Part shown: in pieces, positions 41,296 to 51,200 of the stretch
How positions within the stretch are numbered: position 1 is the stretch's first letter
Layout of the letters: each line of letters starts with the position of its first letter
NCBI GenBank assembly: GCA_963821095.1
Contig: CAWGCJ010000022.1
Span: 124,001-188,000 of the forward strand
Direction: 5' to 3'
From: CAVPHV01 sp963821095
GTDB taxonomy: Bacteria > Actinomycetota > Acidimicrobiia > Spongiisociales > UBA5794
Length of the DNA stretch: 64,000 nt
Position numbers and translations under genes: made by a program
The notes under the pieces: generated by a model
Seen by the model: only the letters and a program-made list of their open reading frames with translations
What the model was told of the DNA's origin: nothing
Databases searched by the model: none

Positions 41296-42111
41296 CTACA
41301 GCTCGAGTTCCATGCCCTCATAGGCGGCGCCGGTCATTGGGAAGATCGCTCGGGCGGCGCTGACCACGGCATCGATGGTCGCATCGTCGTGATCCGGATC
41401 GTGGCTGGTCAGGATGAGTCGCCTCACACCGGCGGCCTGGGCGGTGGCGACGGCGTGCTGCCAGGTGCTGTGGCCCCAGCCGCGACGACTGGCTGAGTAG
41501 TCGGTCGGGGTGTATTGGGCGTCGTGGATGAGCACGTCGGCGCCACGGGCGAGGTCGACCAACCGCTCATCGGCTGCCGCGTTCCCGGCTTCGTGGTCGG
41601 TGGCGATGACAATGGATCGGTTCGGGCCGTCGAGCCGATAGCCCATCACCGGGTCGGGATGCTCGAGCACGATCGACGTGACCGAGACTTCACCCACGGA
41701 GAGTCGTTCCGGGATGGGAAGGCATTCCTTCTGCGCCCCGGCGTCGTCGAAGGTGACGGGGAACCAAGGCGGCCGGATCACGGCGCCGATCATCTCGGCT
41801 ACCGAGTCGGCGTTGGGTCCGGGTCCATAGAACGTGAACTTGCTGGTTGGGAAAAACAGCGGAGCGAAGACCGGGAGGCCTTGGAGATGATCCCAGTGGT
41901 AGTGGGTGAAGAGCACCGTGAAGCGGTTCGGCCCTTCGCTGAGGGTGTGCTGGAGGTTGCGCAGACCAGTTCCGCAATCGATGACCAGGTGGTGGTTGTC
42001 ACCGAGCGCAACGTCGAAGCACGTCGTGTTGCCGCCGTAACGTCGGTATTGCGGGCCGCAGACCGACATCGAGCCGCGGGCGCCGCGAACCGTCAGAGCG
42101 AGATCAGTCAT
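41296..42111 (-). CDS. MBL-fold metallohydrolase (phosphodiesterase-like)
   Basis: The 271-aa protein is a metallo-beta-lactamase-fold hydrolase with THYHWDHLQGLP (the two-metal HxHxDH motif), an early GCGTGLRN-like DCGTGLRNLQ, ATDHEAG as the metal-bridging Asp region and LTSHDPDHDD near the C-terminus. Its type (RGARGSMSVCGPQYRRYGGNTTC start) is seen in proteins close to cyclic-nucleotide phosphodiesterases and phosphonate-type PhnP. ATG 42111 is chosen because the fold starts at once. A cyclic-nucleotide-binding protein gene lies just beside it, in the same direction. Confidence 0.8.
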   Translation of the reverse strand: MTDLALTVRGARGSMSVCGPQYRRYGGNTTCFDVALGDNHHLVIDCGTGLRNLQHTLSEGPNRFTVLFTHYHWDHLQGLPVFAPLFFPTSKFTFYGPGPNADSVAEMIGAVIRPPWFPVTFDDAGAQKECLPIPERLSVGEVSVTSIVLEHPDPVMGYRLDGPNRSIVIATDHEAGNAAADERLVDLARGADVLIHDAQYTPTDYSASRRGWGHSTWQHAVATAQAAGVRRLILTSHDPDHDDATIDAVVSAARAIFPMTGAAYEGMELEL

Positions 42112-42198
42112 ATGGGCCTCCGCCGCTTGGGGTGGGTCGGGCACAGTGTGGTCGCGCCAGGCTCCTAGTCAGAATCCAGCAGGCGCAGCCGCGGCCGG

Positions 42199-42618
42199 TC
42201 AGTCGCCGACTGCCTGGTTGGTGTCGCGCAAGCGCCGGGCGAGCTCTCCCATGATCTTGACCCCGATGTCGGGATGGGTCGTCAGCAAGCTGCGTAAGTC
42301 CCATTTGGTGATGACGAGACATGTCGTCGGCTCGGTCGCGACAACGTCGGCAGTTCGTGGCGTGTCATCGAGCAGCAGGGCCATCTCACCGAAGAAGGAC
42401 CCCGGCCCGTGGTCGGCAAGGTGGACTCCGTTCTTGGTCACCTCGGCGTTGCCCTCGAGAACGAGGTAGAAGCCGGCGCCGCCCTCGTGCCCGGCGCGAA
42501 TGATCTGCTTGCCGGTCGAGAATGTCCGCTGTTTGGCCGTCGCCAGCACCGTGGAAATCTCGTTGTCGGTCAGCTCCGAGAAGAGGGGGGCTTGCTTCAG
42601 GAATTCGCCGGTGTTCAT
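42199..42618 (-). CDS. Stand-alone cyclic nucleotide-binding domain protein
   Basis: The 139-aa protein is a single CNB domain: FLKQAPLFSELTDNEISTVL, the phosphate-binding cassette GSFFGEMALLLDDTPRTADVVA (Glu and Arg present as needed for cAMP) and LLTTHPDIGVKIMGELARRL. There is no DNA-binding or enzymatic domain, so it should act through a partner. The phosphodiesterase-like gene follows, and an adenylyl-cyclase-like gene is 6 kb away, which makes a cAMP circuit plausible. Confidence 0.85.
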   Translation of the reverse strand: MNTGEFLKQAPLFSELTDNEISTVLATAKQRTFSTGKQIIRAGHEGGAGFYLVLEGNAEVTKNGVHLADHGPGSFFGEMALLLDDTPRTADVVATEPTTCLVITKWDLRSLLTTHPDIGVKIMGELARRLRDTNQAVGD

Positions 42619-42914
42619 CCCGCTCCGATCGCGTGTTGGGTGTTGCGCTCACCTTATCGAACTGAACCGTTGCAGGGCGGGTCAGTCGCCTGACGAGTTA
42701 CTCAGCAGCCTGTCAATGCGTTTGTTTGCCGCCAGCGAGGACATCATTGGAAGCTTGGTTTGGGCGTTGGGGAGCCGCCACCATGCGTCGTAGCCTCGAA
42801 CGATGGAGGCGACGTCCTTCGGGTGTCCGCGTCCCAATGGGCACGATTGGTGGCAACGAACTCGTCGATGGACCGAAGCTAACGGCGCCGACGCCGGCTG
42901 AGTAGCCTGCCGGC

Positions 42915-43514
42915 GTGGACCCCGACCTCGTCACCGTCGCCAGCTTCGACCACCGCGGAGATGCGGAGATCACGCGCGCCCACCTCGTCGGGGGTGGCAT
43001 CCCCGCACTGGTGCAGGCCGACAACGAAGGTGGCCTCAACCCCGGGTTCTTCTCCGATTACCACGTCCGGGTGGTGGTGCGTAAGGAGGATGAGGCGGCG
43101 GCCCGTGATCTGCTCGCGTCCGATGATCGCGGTCTCCCCGGCGAGATGGTGGCGGCGATGGTCGCTCACGCTCGGTTCACAGCGCCGGAGGAAGCCTGTG
43201 GCTTGCTTGCCGCCGACGCAGACGGGCGGTGGCGAATGGTCTATTGCCTCACCAATCGGGAGAGTTCTCCGTACCGCTTCACGGTCGATCCCAACGAGCA
43301 CTATCGCGCCATGCGTCATGCCGAACGCAACGGTTGGGAGATCGCCGGCGTCTTCCATTCCCACCCCAAGTCGGCCGCACTTCCGTCTGCAACCGACATC
43401 GCGGGAGCGCTCGACCCGAATTGGCTGTACGTCATCATTAGCCTGCAGCGCCCGGATGTGCCCGAGGCTCGTTCGTTCCGGATTCGTGGAGGGGTGGTTG
43501 AAGCCGTCTCGTGA
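42915..43514 (+). CDS. DUF2007-JAMM/MPN metalloprotease fusion
   Basis: Residues 1-75 match DUF2007 (VTVASFDHRGDAEITRAHLVGGGIPALVQADN), a small domain thought to bind partners. Residues 78-199 are a JAMM/MPN+ metalloprotease with Glu92/93 in PEEACGLL and the zinc motif His148-Ser-His150-Pro with Ser158 and Asp161. Bacterial JAMM enzymes such as Mec of M. tuberculosis cleave ubiquitin-like sulfur carriers such as CysO. In M. tuberculosis the mec-cysO-cysM genes are close to the MBL-rph-rdgB genes, as here. cysO and cysM are not in this spot. Confidence 0.85.
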   Translation: MDPDLVTVASFDHRGDAEITRAHLVGGGIPALVQADNEGGLNPGFFSDYHVRVVVRKEDEAAARDLLASDDRGLPGEMVAAMVAHARFTAPEEACGLLAADADGRWRMVYCLTNRESSPYRFTVDPNEHYRAMRHAERNGWEIAGVFHSHPKSAALPSATDIAGALDPNWLYVIISLQRPDVPEARSFRIRGGVVEAVS

Positions 43515-43571
43515 CGGAACACCAGGTCGGCGTTTGGCCCAGCGCTGGCGCTCGGCGGTACTGTGCCTGCG

Positions 43572-44321
43572 ATGAGAATGACGGTGCTGGGAAGCAGTGG
43601 TGGCTGCCCGGGCAAGGGAAACCCTGCCTCGGGTTACCTCATCCAACACGGAACCACCACCATCTGGTGCGATGCCGGTTCCGGCACGTTCATGCCGCTG
43701 ATGGAACATATCGATCCGGCTGCGGTCGATGCGGTCGTCATCAGCCACGCCCACACCGACCACTGTGCGGATCTCATCGCGTTCTTCGGCTACATGGCGT
43801 ACGGCCCGAGTGGGGACATTCCTGTTCCCGTCTACCTGCCCCCGGGCACCATTGAGCCGCTGGCTGCCTTTGTGCGGGCGGACGGCGATCACGTCTTCCA
43901 CATGACGTTCGATTTCAACATCGTGAGTGGCGGCGACACCGCTGAGGTGGGGGACATCAAGCTGGCGTTCGCCGACGCCAACCACCCGGTGCCGACGGTG
44001 TCCGTTCGGTTCGAGGCCGGCGGGCGATCTCTGGCCTACTCGGCCGACACGGGACCCGGCGGTGGGTTTCCGGCACTGAGCGCTGGGGCCGACGTTGTGT
44101 TGTGCGAGGCCACGTTGCAGGGAGAGAGGACCCCGTTCGTCTACGAGTATCACCTGACGCCGGCAGAGGCCGGTGCTCTGGCCCGTGAGGCCGATGCCGG
44201 CCGGCTGATTCTGACGCACGTGTCGCCTACGCTGGACATTCGGCGGTCGCTCACCGAAGCGGCCACCACGTATGGAACGGAGCCAGAGCTGGCGGTGCCG
44301 GGACTCGAGATCGAGGTCTGA
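43572..44321 (+). CDS. MBL-fold hydrolase, Rv1339-like
   Basis: This 249-aa MBL-fold enzyme starts MRMTVLGSSGGCPGKGNPASGYLI and has the metal motif ISHAHTDHCADL, the bridging Asp in YSADTGPGG and LTHVSPTLD. By sequence type and position before rph and rdgB it matches Rv1339 of M. tuberculosis, which has been reported as an atypical cAMP phosphodiesterase. Its real substrate here is unproven. ATG 43572 is chosen; ATG 43578 also fits. Confidence 0.8.
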   Translation: MRMTVLGSSGGCPGKGNPASGYLIQHGTTTIWCDAGSGTFMPLMEHIDPAAVDAVVISHAHTDHCADLIAFFGYMAYGPSGDIPVPVYLPPGTIEPLAAFVRADGDHVFHMTFDFNIVSGGDTAEVGDIKLAFADANHPVPTVSVRFEAGGRSLAYSADTGPGGGFPALSAGADVVLCEATLQGERTPFVYEYHLTPAEAGALAREADAGRLILTHVSPTLDIRRSLTEAATTYGTEPELAVPGLEIEV

Positions 44322-44403
44322 CCCTCCGGTCCACGGGTGAGTTTCCGGTCACTGGGTGACCTGATGGTCACGTTGCCAGACGATGATGAGAGGCGGAAAG
44401 AGC

Positions 44404-45111
44404 ATGCGCGAGGGACGAGGGGTAGCGGAGCTGAGGCCGGTTGTGCTGGAGCGGGGCTTCACCGAGATGACTCCAGGGTCGGTGCTGATCGGAATGGGGA
44501 AGACCCGCGTGCTGTGCACCGTGTCGATCGATACCGATGTGCCGCCGTGGATGCGCGACAGCGGCGAAGGCTGGGTCACCGCCGAGTACGCCATGCTTCC
44601 GGGGTCGGGCAAGGAACGCATCTCCCGCCGGTCGATCAGCGGCGGCCGCACCAAGGAAATCCAACGACTCATCGGGCGTTCGTTGCGTGCCGCCGTCGAC
44701 TTGGCGGCGATGCCCGAAGTCACGGCGCGGATCGACTGCGACGTGCTCCAGGCCGATGGCGGGACGCGTACCGCTTCGATTACCGGCGCCTGGATCGCCC
44801 TGGCCGATGCTCTCGACATCGTGGTTGCTTCCGGCAAGCTGCCGGCCAGCCCGATCATCGATCATGTTGCGGCGGTGTCGGTCGGGATCCTCGACGACCG
44901 GGTGCTGCTCGACCTCGACTATCCGGAGGACGTTGCGGTCGATGTCGACTGCAACGTCGTCATGATGGGCAGCGGAGAGTTGATCGAAGTCCAGGGAACT
45001 GCCGAGGGGCGCCCGTTCTCCCGCGCCCAGTTCGACCGCATGCTCGACGTTGCCGGCTCAGGGATCGCTGAGTTGGTCCGTCTCCAGGCTGAGGCGCGCG
45101 CCACATCGTGA
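44404..45111 (+). CDS. rph: Ribonuclease PH
   Basis: RNase PH trims the 3' ends of tRNA precursors using phosphate. The 235-aa protein has REGRGVAELRPVVLERGF at the N-terminus, ERISRRSISGGRTKEIQRLIGRSLRAAVD, CDVLQADGGTRTASITGA and the C-terminal IEVQGTAEGRPFSRAQFDRML. ATG 44404 matches the family start; ATG 44383 gives seven more residues. rdgB starts inside its last codons (GTG 45108). Confidence 0.95.
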   Translation: MREGRGVAELRPVVLERGFTEMTPGSVLIGMGKTRVLCTVSIDTDVPPWMRDSGEGWVTAEYAMLPGSGKERISRRSISGGRTKEIQRLIGRSLRAAVDLAAMPEVTARIDCDVLQADGGTRTASITGAWIALADALDIVVASGKLPASPIIDHVAAVSVGILDDRVLLDLDYPEDVAVDVDCNVVMMGSGELIEVQGTAEGRPFSRAQFDRMLDVAGSGIAELVRLQAEARATS

Positions 45112-45701
45112 TCCCGTCACGACTTGTAGTGGCATCGCAGAACCCGGACAAGATCCGTGAGGTCGAAGCAGTGTTGGCGGGTCTGGCCCTCCCCATCGAG
45201 ATCGTGCGGGGGCTTCAGTGGCCGGAGGTGGAAGAGACGGAGGACACCCTGGAAGGCAACGCGTTGCTCAAAGCCCGCTCCGTGGCGGCGATCACCGGTC
45301 TTGCCGCGGTCGCCGACGACACCGGGCTCGAAGTGCGGGCCCTGGGCGGTGCTCCCGGTGTGTTCACCGCCCGCTATGCCGGTCCCGATGCCACCTACGC
45401 AGACAACGTCGCCAAGCTCCTGATAGAGCTGGAAGGTGTTGAAGATCGTCGTGCTCGGTTCCGCACCGCGGTGGCGTTGGTCGACCCCGCCGGAGGAGAG
45501 GTCGTGGTGGAAGGTGCCCTCGATGGGTCCATAGGGACAGAGCCCCGCGGCACCGGCGGCTTTGGCTACGACCCCGTCTTCGTGGTCGATGGGCGCACCC
45601 TGGCCGAGATCCCGCCCGCCGAGAAGAACGCCATCAGCCACCGTGGCCGCGCACTCCAAGCTCTGGCGCAAACCTTCCAGGAGCGGTCCAAGAACCGTTG
45701 A
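45108..45701 (+). CDS. rdgB: XTP/dITP diphosphatase (HAM1/RdgB)
   Basis: This house-cleaning pyrophosphatase removes dITP, XTP and similar non-canonical nucleotides. The 197-aa protein has ASQNPDKIREVEAVL, ALLKARSVAAITGLAAVADDTGLEV, GTGGFGYDPVFVV and AEKNAISHRGRAL, all family signatures. GTG 45108 overlaps the rph stop by four bases. The rph-rdgB pairing is very common. Confidence 0.96.
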   Translation: MIPSRLVVASQNPDKIREVEAVLAGLALPIEIVRGLQWPEVEETEDTLEGNALLKARSVAAITGLAAVADDTGLEVRALGGAPGVFTARYAGPDATYADNVAKLLIELEGVEDRRARFRTAVALVDPAGGEVVVEGALDGSIGTEPRGTGGFGYDPVFVVDGRTLAEIPPAEKNAISHRGRALQALAQTFQERSKNR

Positions 45702-45702
45702 A

Positions 45703-45727
45703 ACCCGGTCCCTCCTCGGAACCGGGT
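45703..45727 (+). terminator. Terminator after rdgB
   Basis: ACCCGGTCC (45703-45711) pairs with GGAACCGGGT (45718-45727) with a single bulge, directly after the rdgB stop; TCTC follows. It closes the JAMM-MBL-rph-rdgB run. Confidence 0.65.
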
Positions 45728-45758
45728 CTCGGCGCACGGCAAATCTGTGTCGTGTGGC

Positions 45759-45992
45759 CTAGCTGAAGTACCAGGTGATGGTGTGAAAAGAGCCCGAATC
45801 GGTCGTTGAGTCTTCGTCGAACGTTGCCACGAACAGCCCCGGCGCAATGCGGCTGGTGACGATGTCCCGGATTTGAGGTTCGGGGCTGGAGAAGTACTTG
45901 TTGTCGAGGTCTTCGATGATCTGCCGCTCGATGTCGACGCGGCGGGCCTCGAGGGCATCGAGTGCCTTTCTCAGTGGTGCTGAGCCTGCCAT
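45759..45992 (-). CDS. Hypothetical 77-aa protein
   Basis: The small soluble protein starts at ATG 45992, preceded by AAAGGGA. The first half is a charged helix (APLRKALDALEARRVDIERQIIEDLDNKYF), and the second half is predicted beta (SRIAPGLFVATFDEDSTTDSGSFHTITWYFS). No family is recognised. It stands alone between convergent rdgB and a divergent ABC ATPase. Confidence 0.5.
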   Translation of the reverse strand: MAGSAPLRKALDALEARRVDIERQIIEDLDNKYFSSPEPQIRDIVTSRIAPGLFVATFDEDSTTDSGSFHTITWYFS

Positions 45993-46180
45993 GTCGGTCC
46001 CTTTCTGGACTTCTCTCTTCGGCGGTGGTGCCGTTTCTATCTGACACAAATGATCGGTCACGAACGGTGGTTGCACGAGAATGGTTATCCGAAATGTCGG
46101 GGTGACTAGTCCCTGATGGGTCCCCGCTCGAGCTGGGCGGAGGACCGAGCGGCGTGGATTGATACGATGACGTCAAGCCC

Positions 46181-47266
46181 ATGGCAACCGTCACGTTCCA
46201 GAACGTCTCCCTCCAAATTGGCACCGCCCGAGCCGTCGATGACGTGTCGCTCGACGTGCACGACGGAGAGTTGTTGGCGATCGTTGGCGCATCGGGGGCG
46301 GGCAAGTCGTCGCTTCTGCGCATCGCGGCTGGGCTCCAGCCCCCGACGGGCGGGGCGGTGCTGATCGATGGCCGATCGATGGCAGACGTCGCCACCGCAC
46401 AGCGCAACATCGCAATGGTCTTCCAGGACAACGTGCTCTACCCGTTCATGACGGTCAGGGAGAACGTCTCGTTCCCCTTGGAGATCGCGCACGAGGACGC
46501 AGCGGAAATCGAGCGCCGGGTGAATGCCGAGGCGAGAGTCCTCGCTATCGAGCAATTGCTCGACACGATGCCGTCCAAGCTATCGGCAGGCCATCAGCAA
46601 CTGGCCCAGGCGGCTCGCGCCATGGTGCGGGTACCAGACCTGTTCCTGATGGACGAACCGTTGGCTCGTCTCGACCAGCACTTGCGGGGCAAAATGCGGC
46701 GCGAGCTCCGGCTTATCCAGAAGGGCTATGGGGTCACGACGCTCTTCGTCACGAACGACCAGGCCGACGCCATGGCCATCGCCGACCGGATCGCGGTCAT
46801 GGATCGGGGCCGACTCCATCAAGTCGGTGCTCCACTCGAGGTCTTCCGCAACCCGCAGACCACCGCGGTTGCTTCCGTCGTCGGCTCACCGCCGATCAAC
46901 CTCATTCCCGCCACCGTGGTCGCCGGCAGTCCCGGCTTCTGGCTGCAAATGGGGGTCTCGCGGCTGCGGGCCTGGCCTGAGGCCTTGGGTCAGCGGGTAG
47001 GGCAGTCTGTGCTGGTCGGGATCCGCCCTGACGCGGTCGTCGTCGACGAGGGCGGCGATCTGGGCGGCACCGTCGAACACGTCGAGTACCAAGGCTCGCA
47101 CAGCTACCTGTTCGTCGATCTCGACGGTGCCGACGAAACGATCGAGGTTCGACGCGATGACCAGGGTGGGGGCGTCGGTGCGTCGGTGCGGCTCAGGGTG
47201 CATTCGTTCTCGCTCTTTGACCCGGCCACCGGCCGGGCGTTGGCGCCGAGTTCCGGGCTTGGGTAG
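46181..47266 (+). CDS. Orphan ABC ATPase of the MalK/CUT1 type
   Basis: The 361-aa protein has an ABC ATPase core (1-230) with Walker A GASGAGKS, VFQDNVLYPFMTVRENV, Walker B LFLMDEPLARLD and then a TOBE-like regulatory domain, the build of MalK/UgpC ATPases that power sugar importers. The signature is LSAGHQQ instead of LSGGQQQ, an unusual change at two positions. No permease or binding protein is next to it; it may serve several importers or have lost activity. Confidence 0.82.
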   Translation: MATVTFQNVSLQIGTARAVDDVSLDVHDGELLAIVGASGAGKSSLLRIAAGLQPPTGGAVLIDGRSMADVATAQRNIAMVFQDNVLYPFMTVRENVSFPLEIAHEDAAEIERRVNAEARVLAIEQLLDTMPSKLSAGHQQLAQAARAMVRVPDLFLMDEPLARLDQHLRGKMRRELRLIQKGYGVTTLFVTNDQADAMAIADRIAVMDRGRLHQVGAPLEVFRNPQTTAVASVVGSPPINLIPATVVAGSPGFWLQMGVSRLRAWPEALGQRVGQSVLVGIRPDAVVVDEGGDLGGTVEHVEYQGSHSYLFVDLDGADETIEVRRDDQGGGVGASVRLRVHSFSLFDPATGRALAPSSGLG

Positions 47267-47321
47267 TCCAACACCGTTCGTCCTCGATCCGTAGGATCGG
47301 AGGCCGCAGCGGAAGGGATCC

Positions 47322-48299
47322 ATGGGCGAGAAACCAAGTCAGTCGGGCCGACTCTTCGCCGCGATGATGGTGATGGCTGCGTTGGTCATCATCTCGTCCG
47401 CCATCGCCATGATCACCGCGGACGAGGTACCCGCTGCGTTGTTTCCCGAGGGAGCCGGTGAGTACGGCTACACCATCAGCTTGGCTCTCTTCGTCATCCC
47501 CGTGGTGGCCCTCATCGTTTGGTTCGTGCGTCACAAGCCAACGATGGAGCGGCATTGGCGGGCATTCTGGATCACCTTCGGCATCATCGTGGTGCTGTGG
47601 TCGGTCCTCGACATTCTGCTGGCCAGGACGTTTTTTGTGTTCCCGTATGAAGCGGCCACACTGGGCATCGACGTTATCGGCTACAACCCTGGACATGGTT
47701 GGGGTGCGGTGGTGCCGATCGAGGAGTTCATGTTCTATATCCTCGGCTGTGCGTTTCTGGTACTCATGTACATCTGGGCTTCGGAATTCTGGTTTCCCGA
47801 GCACACGCTCGGGGAGGACGCGTACCAGGAGGCCGCCGAGTATCAGCGTCTCGGTGCCCTCTTCGATTGGCGAGTCGTCGCTGCGGGGGCCGGGTTCGTC
47901 CTCCTGGCGGTGCTGGTCAAGTGGTGGGATCCGGTCGGCACGGCCGAGGGTGGGTTTCCCGGGTACATCACCTTCATCGTGCTGATCGTGGCGGTCCCAA
48001 CCATGATGTTCCTGGAAGTTGTTCTGCGTTTTGTCAACGTGCGAGCGATGGTCTTCACGCTGCAGTCGATGCTGCTGATCGCCCTGCTGTGGGAGGCGAC
48101 GCTCGCCCTTCCCTACGGCTGGTGGAACTATCAGCACAACCAGATGATCGGCATCTTCATCACCCCGTGGTCGAATCTCCCGATCGAGGCCGCCTTGCTG
48201 TGGTTTGCCGCAACGTGGAGCAACATCGCCATCTACGAGGTGGCGAAGCTCTTCGTGCATCACCGCAGCAAGTCGCCGTCCGGTCACCTCACTGCCTGA
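47322..48299 (+). CDS. Two-domain lycopene-cyclase-like membrane protein
   Basis: The 325-aa protein has about eight membrane helices and two similar halves. The first contains IGYNPGHGWGAVVPIEEFMFYILG, and the second WWNYQHNQMIGIFITPWSNLPIEAALLWF. The PxEE/PxE motif within a helix, preceded by a Tyr-Asn element, is the mark of the CrtYc/CrtYd-type lycopene cyclases, in which two such halves act together. A fused form would cyclise lycopene ends. No other carotenoid gene is in the window, so either the pathway is elsewhere or the protein has another isoprenoid substrate. Confidence 0.6.
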   Translation: MGEKPSQSGRLFAAMMVMAALVIISSAIAMITADEVPAALFPEGAGEYGYTISLALFVIPVVALIVWFVRHKPTMERHWRAFWITFGIIVVLWSVLDILLARTFFVFPYEAATLGIDVIGYNPGHGWGAVVPIEEFMFYILGCAFLVLMYIWASEFWFPEHTLGEDAYQEAAEYQRLGALFDWRVVAAGAGFVLLAVLVKWWDPVGTAEGGFPGYITFIVLIVAVPTMMFLEVVLRFVNVRAMVFTLQSMLLIALLWEATLALPYGWWNYQHNQMIGIFITPWSNLPIEAALLWFAATWSNIAIYEVAKLFVHHRSKSPSGHLTA

Positions 48300-51200
48300 G
48301 ACTCCGCGGCCAGCCGGGCGTCCTCAACAGCTCCGAGTTCTGAGAATTGTCTCTCGGCACGTCGCAACGCGTCTTGATCGCCAAGGCTTCTTCCCTGTTC
48401 GAGCAGGATCAGCGCCACGTCATACGGCATGTTCAATTCTTCGGCGCGACGCAACGCTTTCTGGAATCCATGACGGGCTCGACGCGTCTTGCCTGCGCGC
48501 GCCCGCACGACGGCAGCGGACATGGTGGCGAAGGGAACCACGATTGGGATCCGCCGTGAGACCTTGCGCGTCGACCGCACTGCCCGGCGGAAGGCTCGGT
48601 TGATCTCCGTGTCTTCGGTCTGGCGAGATGCCTCCAACAGCGTTCGGGTCGTTTCGCAAAAGCCGTCCGACGCGGCGACCACGACAGTCGACTCGTTCTG
48701 TTCCATCAGATCGAGTCCTTCGAGCGCGGTGTCCACCGCAGCATCGAGGCGGCCCTCCTGCCACAGCGCCATCGACGAGAAGCCGAGCCTGGACAGGATC
48801 GTAGGGGTCTCGCCCACCTCCTCAGCCCGGTGGGTTATCGACGTCATCACGCCGATGGCCTCCGTGAGGCGCCCGGTCCGCAGCAGGAGCTTGCTGGTGC
48901 CGATCCGTTCCCACATGGCGGTCACGTCGTCTTCGACTTCGAGGGCGGCCAATGCGCCGTACCGGTCGAGGGCCCGATCGAATTGTCCGCTCCGTTGCAG
49001 CCCGTAGGCGTGCACCGCCAGTGAGCGGGCGTGGTCGCGGCGGTTGCCCAGGCGCACGTATTGCTGTTCCGCGTCTCGGGCCGCAATGTCTGCCGCGTCC
49101 CAATTGCCGACGGTCACCTGGAGAGTGGCATGGAACAGTGCGATATCGGCGAGCGCAGCCGGGCTCTGCGCTTCGGTCGCCGCCGCAACGGCTCGTTGGT
49201 AGTAGCGATCAGCCCATGACCGCCTCCCAAGTATTCCGGTTGCGAACGCGAGGTAGGCGTACCCATGCGCCAGGGTCGGGGTCGCCGCTATTCGTTCGGC
49301 TTCATTGGTGGCTCGCAACCCTGCGTAGGCGAGGATCGTGGGTTCCTGGAGACCGTATGCCGTGCTGACAACGTTGAAGAGGGCCTCAGAACCGATGGCG
49401 ATTCGCTCCGCCGACCGCGTGTCCCTGAGCCGTGCTGATACCGGGAGGAGCCGGTGTGCGAATTGACGAACGACCTGCCAGAGGAGGCCAAGGGTGAGAC
49501 GCCAGCGGCTGCGCGGCAAGGGCATTGCGGCGTTGGCCGTGGCCGCCATCAGGTCGTTCTGCGCCCCTCGCACCTCCCCAAGCCGGAGCTTTGCGCTGCC
49601 GAGCGTCAGCAGGCGGCGCGCCTTGTCAACCGAGGGTGGGGCCGACGCTTCGAGAAGCTCGGCCTTCTCGAGGACGGCAACCACCTCCCGATAGCTTCCC
49701 GTGACGAAAGCAGCGGCGCCGGCCCGGTCGTAGGCGCAAATCGCCGCGTCGGTGTAATCGGCTTCCGCCCAGTGGTGAGCGAGCACCGCGGGGTCGGCGT
49801 CCTCGTAAGAGTCCAGGTAGCCGGCGAGTGCGGCGTGCATTGCCTGACGGGTACCCACCGGCAGCAACCCGTGGGCCGCCTCGACCATGAGAACGTGGGA
49901 GAACCGGTATCCGGCGTCGGCCGCTAAGTCGTTCGCGGAGATCAATCCCTCCGAGATTGCCACCTCGAGGTGGTCCTTGATGATGGCCGGTGACGGCGTG
50001 TCCGGATGGATGGCCGCCACTTCGGCGACCGTGAAGTAGCGGCCGATGACGCTCGCTGCCTTGAGGGTGGTTTGGTGAGCCAGCGGGAGCCGGTCGATCC
50101 GGCTGGCGAGCACGGCGGTGACGTTTGACGGCAAGCCGATCAGTTCCAGTGCAGCGTGGTCGACATTGACATCGCGGGTGGCTCCGATGATCTCGATGAC
50201 GCCGGCATCCTGAAAGGACCGAATCAGCGAATCCGTGAACAGCGGGTTGCCTTCCGTGCGCTGATGAATCAACTCGCCCAACTCGCGGGGTATTGAGGCG
50301 ACATCCAGCCGTCTGCAGGCCAGGGCGACGGTCTCGTCCTCGGTGAGGGGCTGAAGGCGCAGGGCTATGGCCCTGTCCCGCAGCCTGATCTCGGCGGGTT
50401 CGGGACTGGCGCCGGGGCCACGCGTAGCTAACACGGCCAAGGTGTTGGGACATCGGTCGATGACCTCTTCTGCCAACGCCCAGGTCGCGGTGTCGTACCA
50501 GTGAGCGTCCTCCATGACGAGGAGCAGGGGGGCGTTGCCGACGAGGGAGGCAAAGAGTCTGGAGAGCACCCGCCGCGTCAATGCAGCTCGATCCTGGGGC
50601 AGCATGGAGAGGACCTGGGGCGGAACCTCGCCGGGGACCGGTAGGACTTCGGCGACGAGGCCACGGTATTCCAGGTCGGCAGGGTCGAGGTGGCCTCGCA
50701 GGGTGTGGTCGATCTCGGTACTACCCGCGAGGATCTGGAAAACGGCACGCCACGGGTGGTAGGGGGTTGACCGATCGAGTGACAACCCGCGGAGCACGAG
50801 GCGCCGGATGGGGAGCGACTCCGACCGGTCGACCAGGTCGCGCACGAGCGTCGACTTGCCGATGCCGGCGTCACCTTCGACCAGCACCGTGGCTCCGCCA
50901 CCGGCGATCAGATCTTGCAGTAAGCCATCGAGCACCCGTCGCTCGTCGAGGCGCCCGACCATGCTGGAGTCTTCCCCATGAGCTGCCTCGAGCGGTGCGA
51001 CGGGGCGAAAGGCCCGGGTTGCCTCGGTGATCCCCTTGAAGAAGACCGCAGCTTGTTCTTCGAACGCAATGGCGTGGCGCGCCGCCGTCATGGTTTCGGC
51101 GTCGCACCGAATCTGGGCAGGGGAGTCCGAGCCGGCCAAACGTGCGGCGAGGTTCGCCGGTTTGCCGAGGAGGGTGAAGCGGCGTACGTCGCGCGATCCG

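Noticed and set aside
42619..42914. Gap of about 300 bases searched for a gene or RNA
   Set aside because: Only weak, shadow-like frames; no tRNA, terminator or conserved motif seen.
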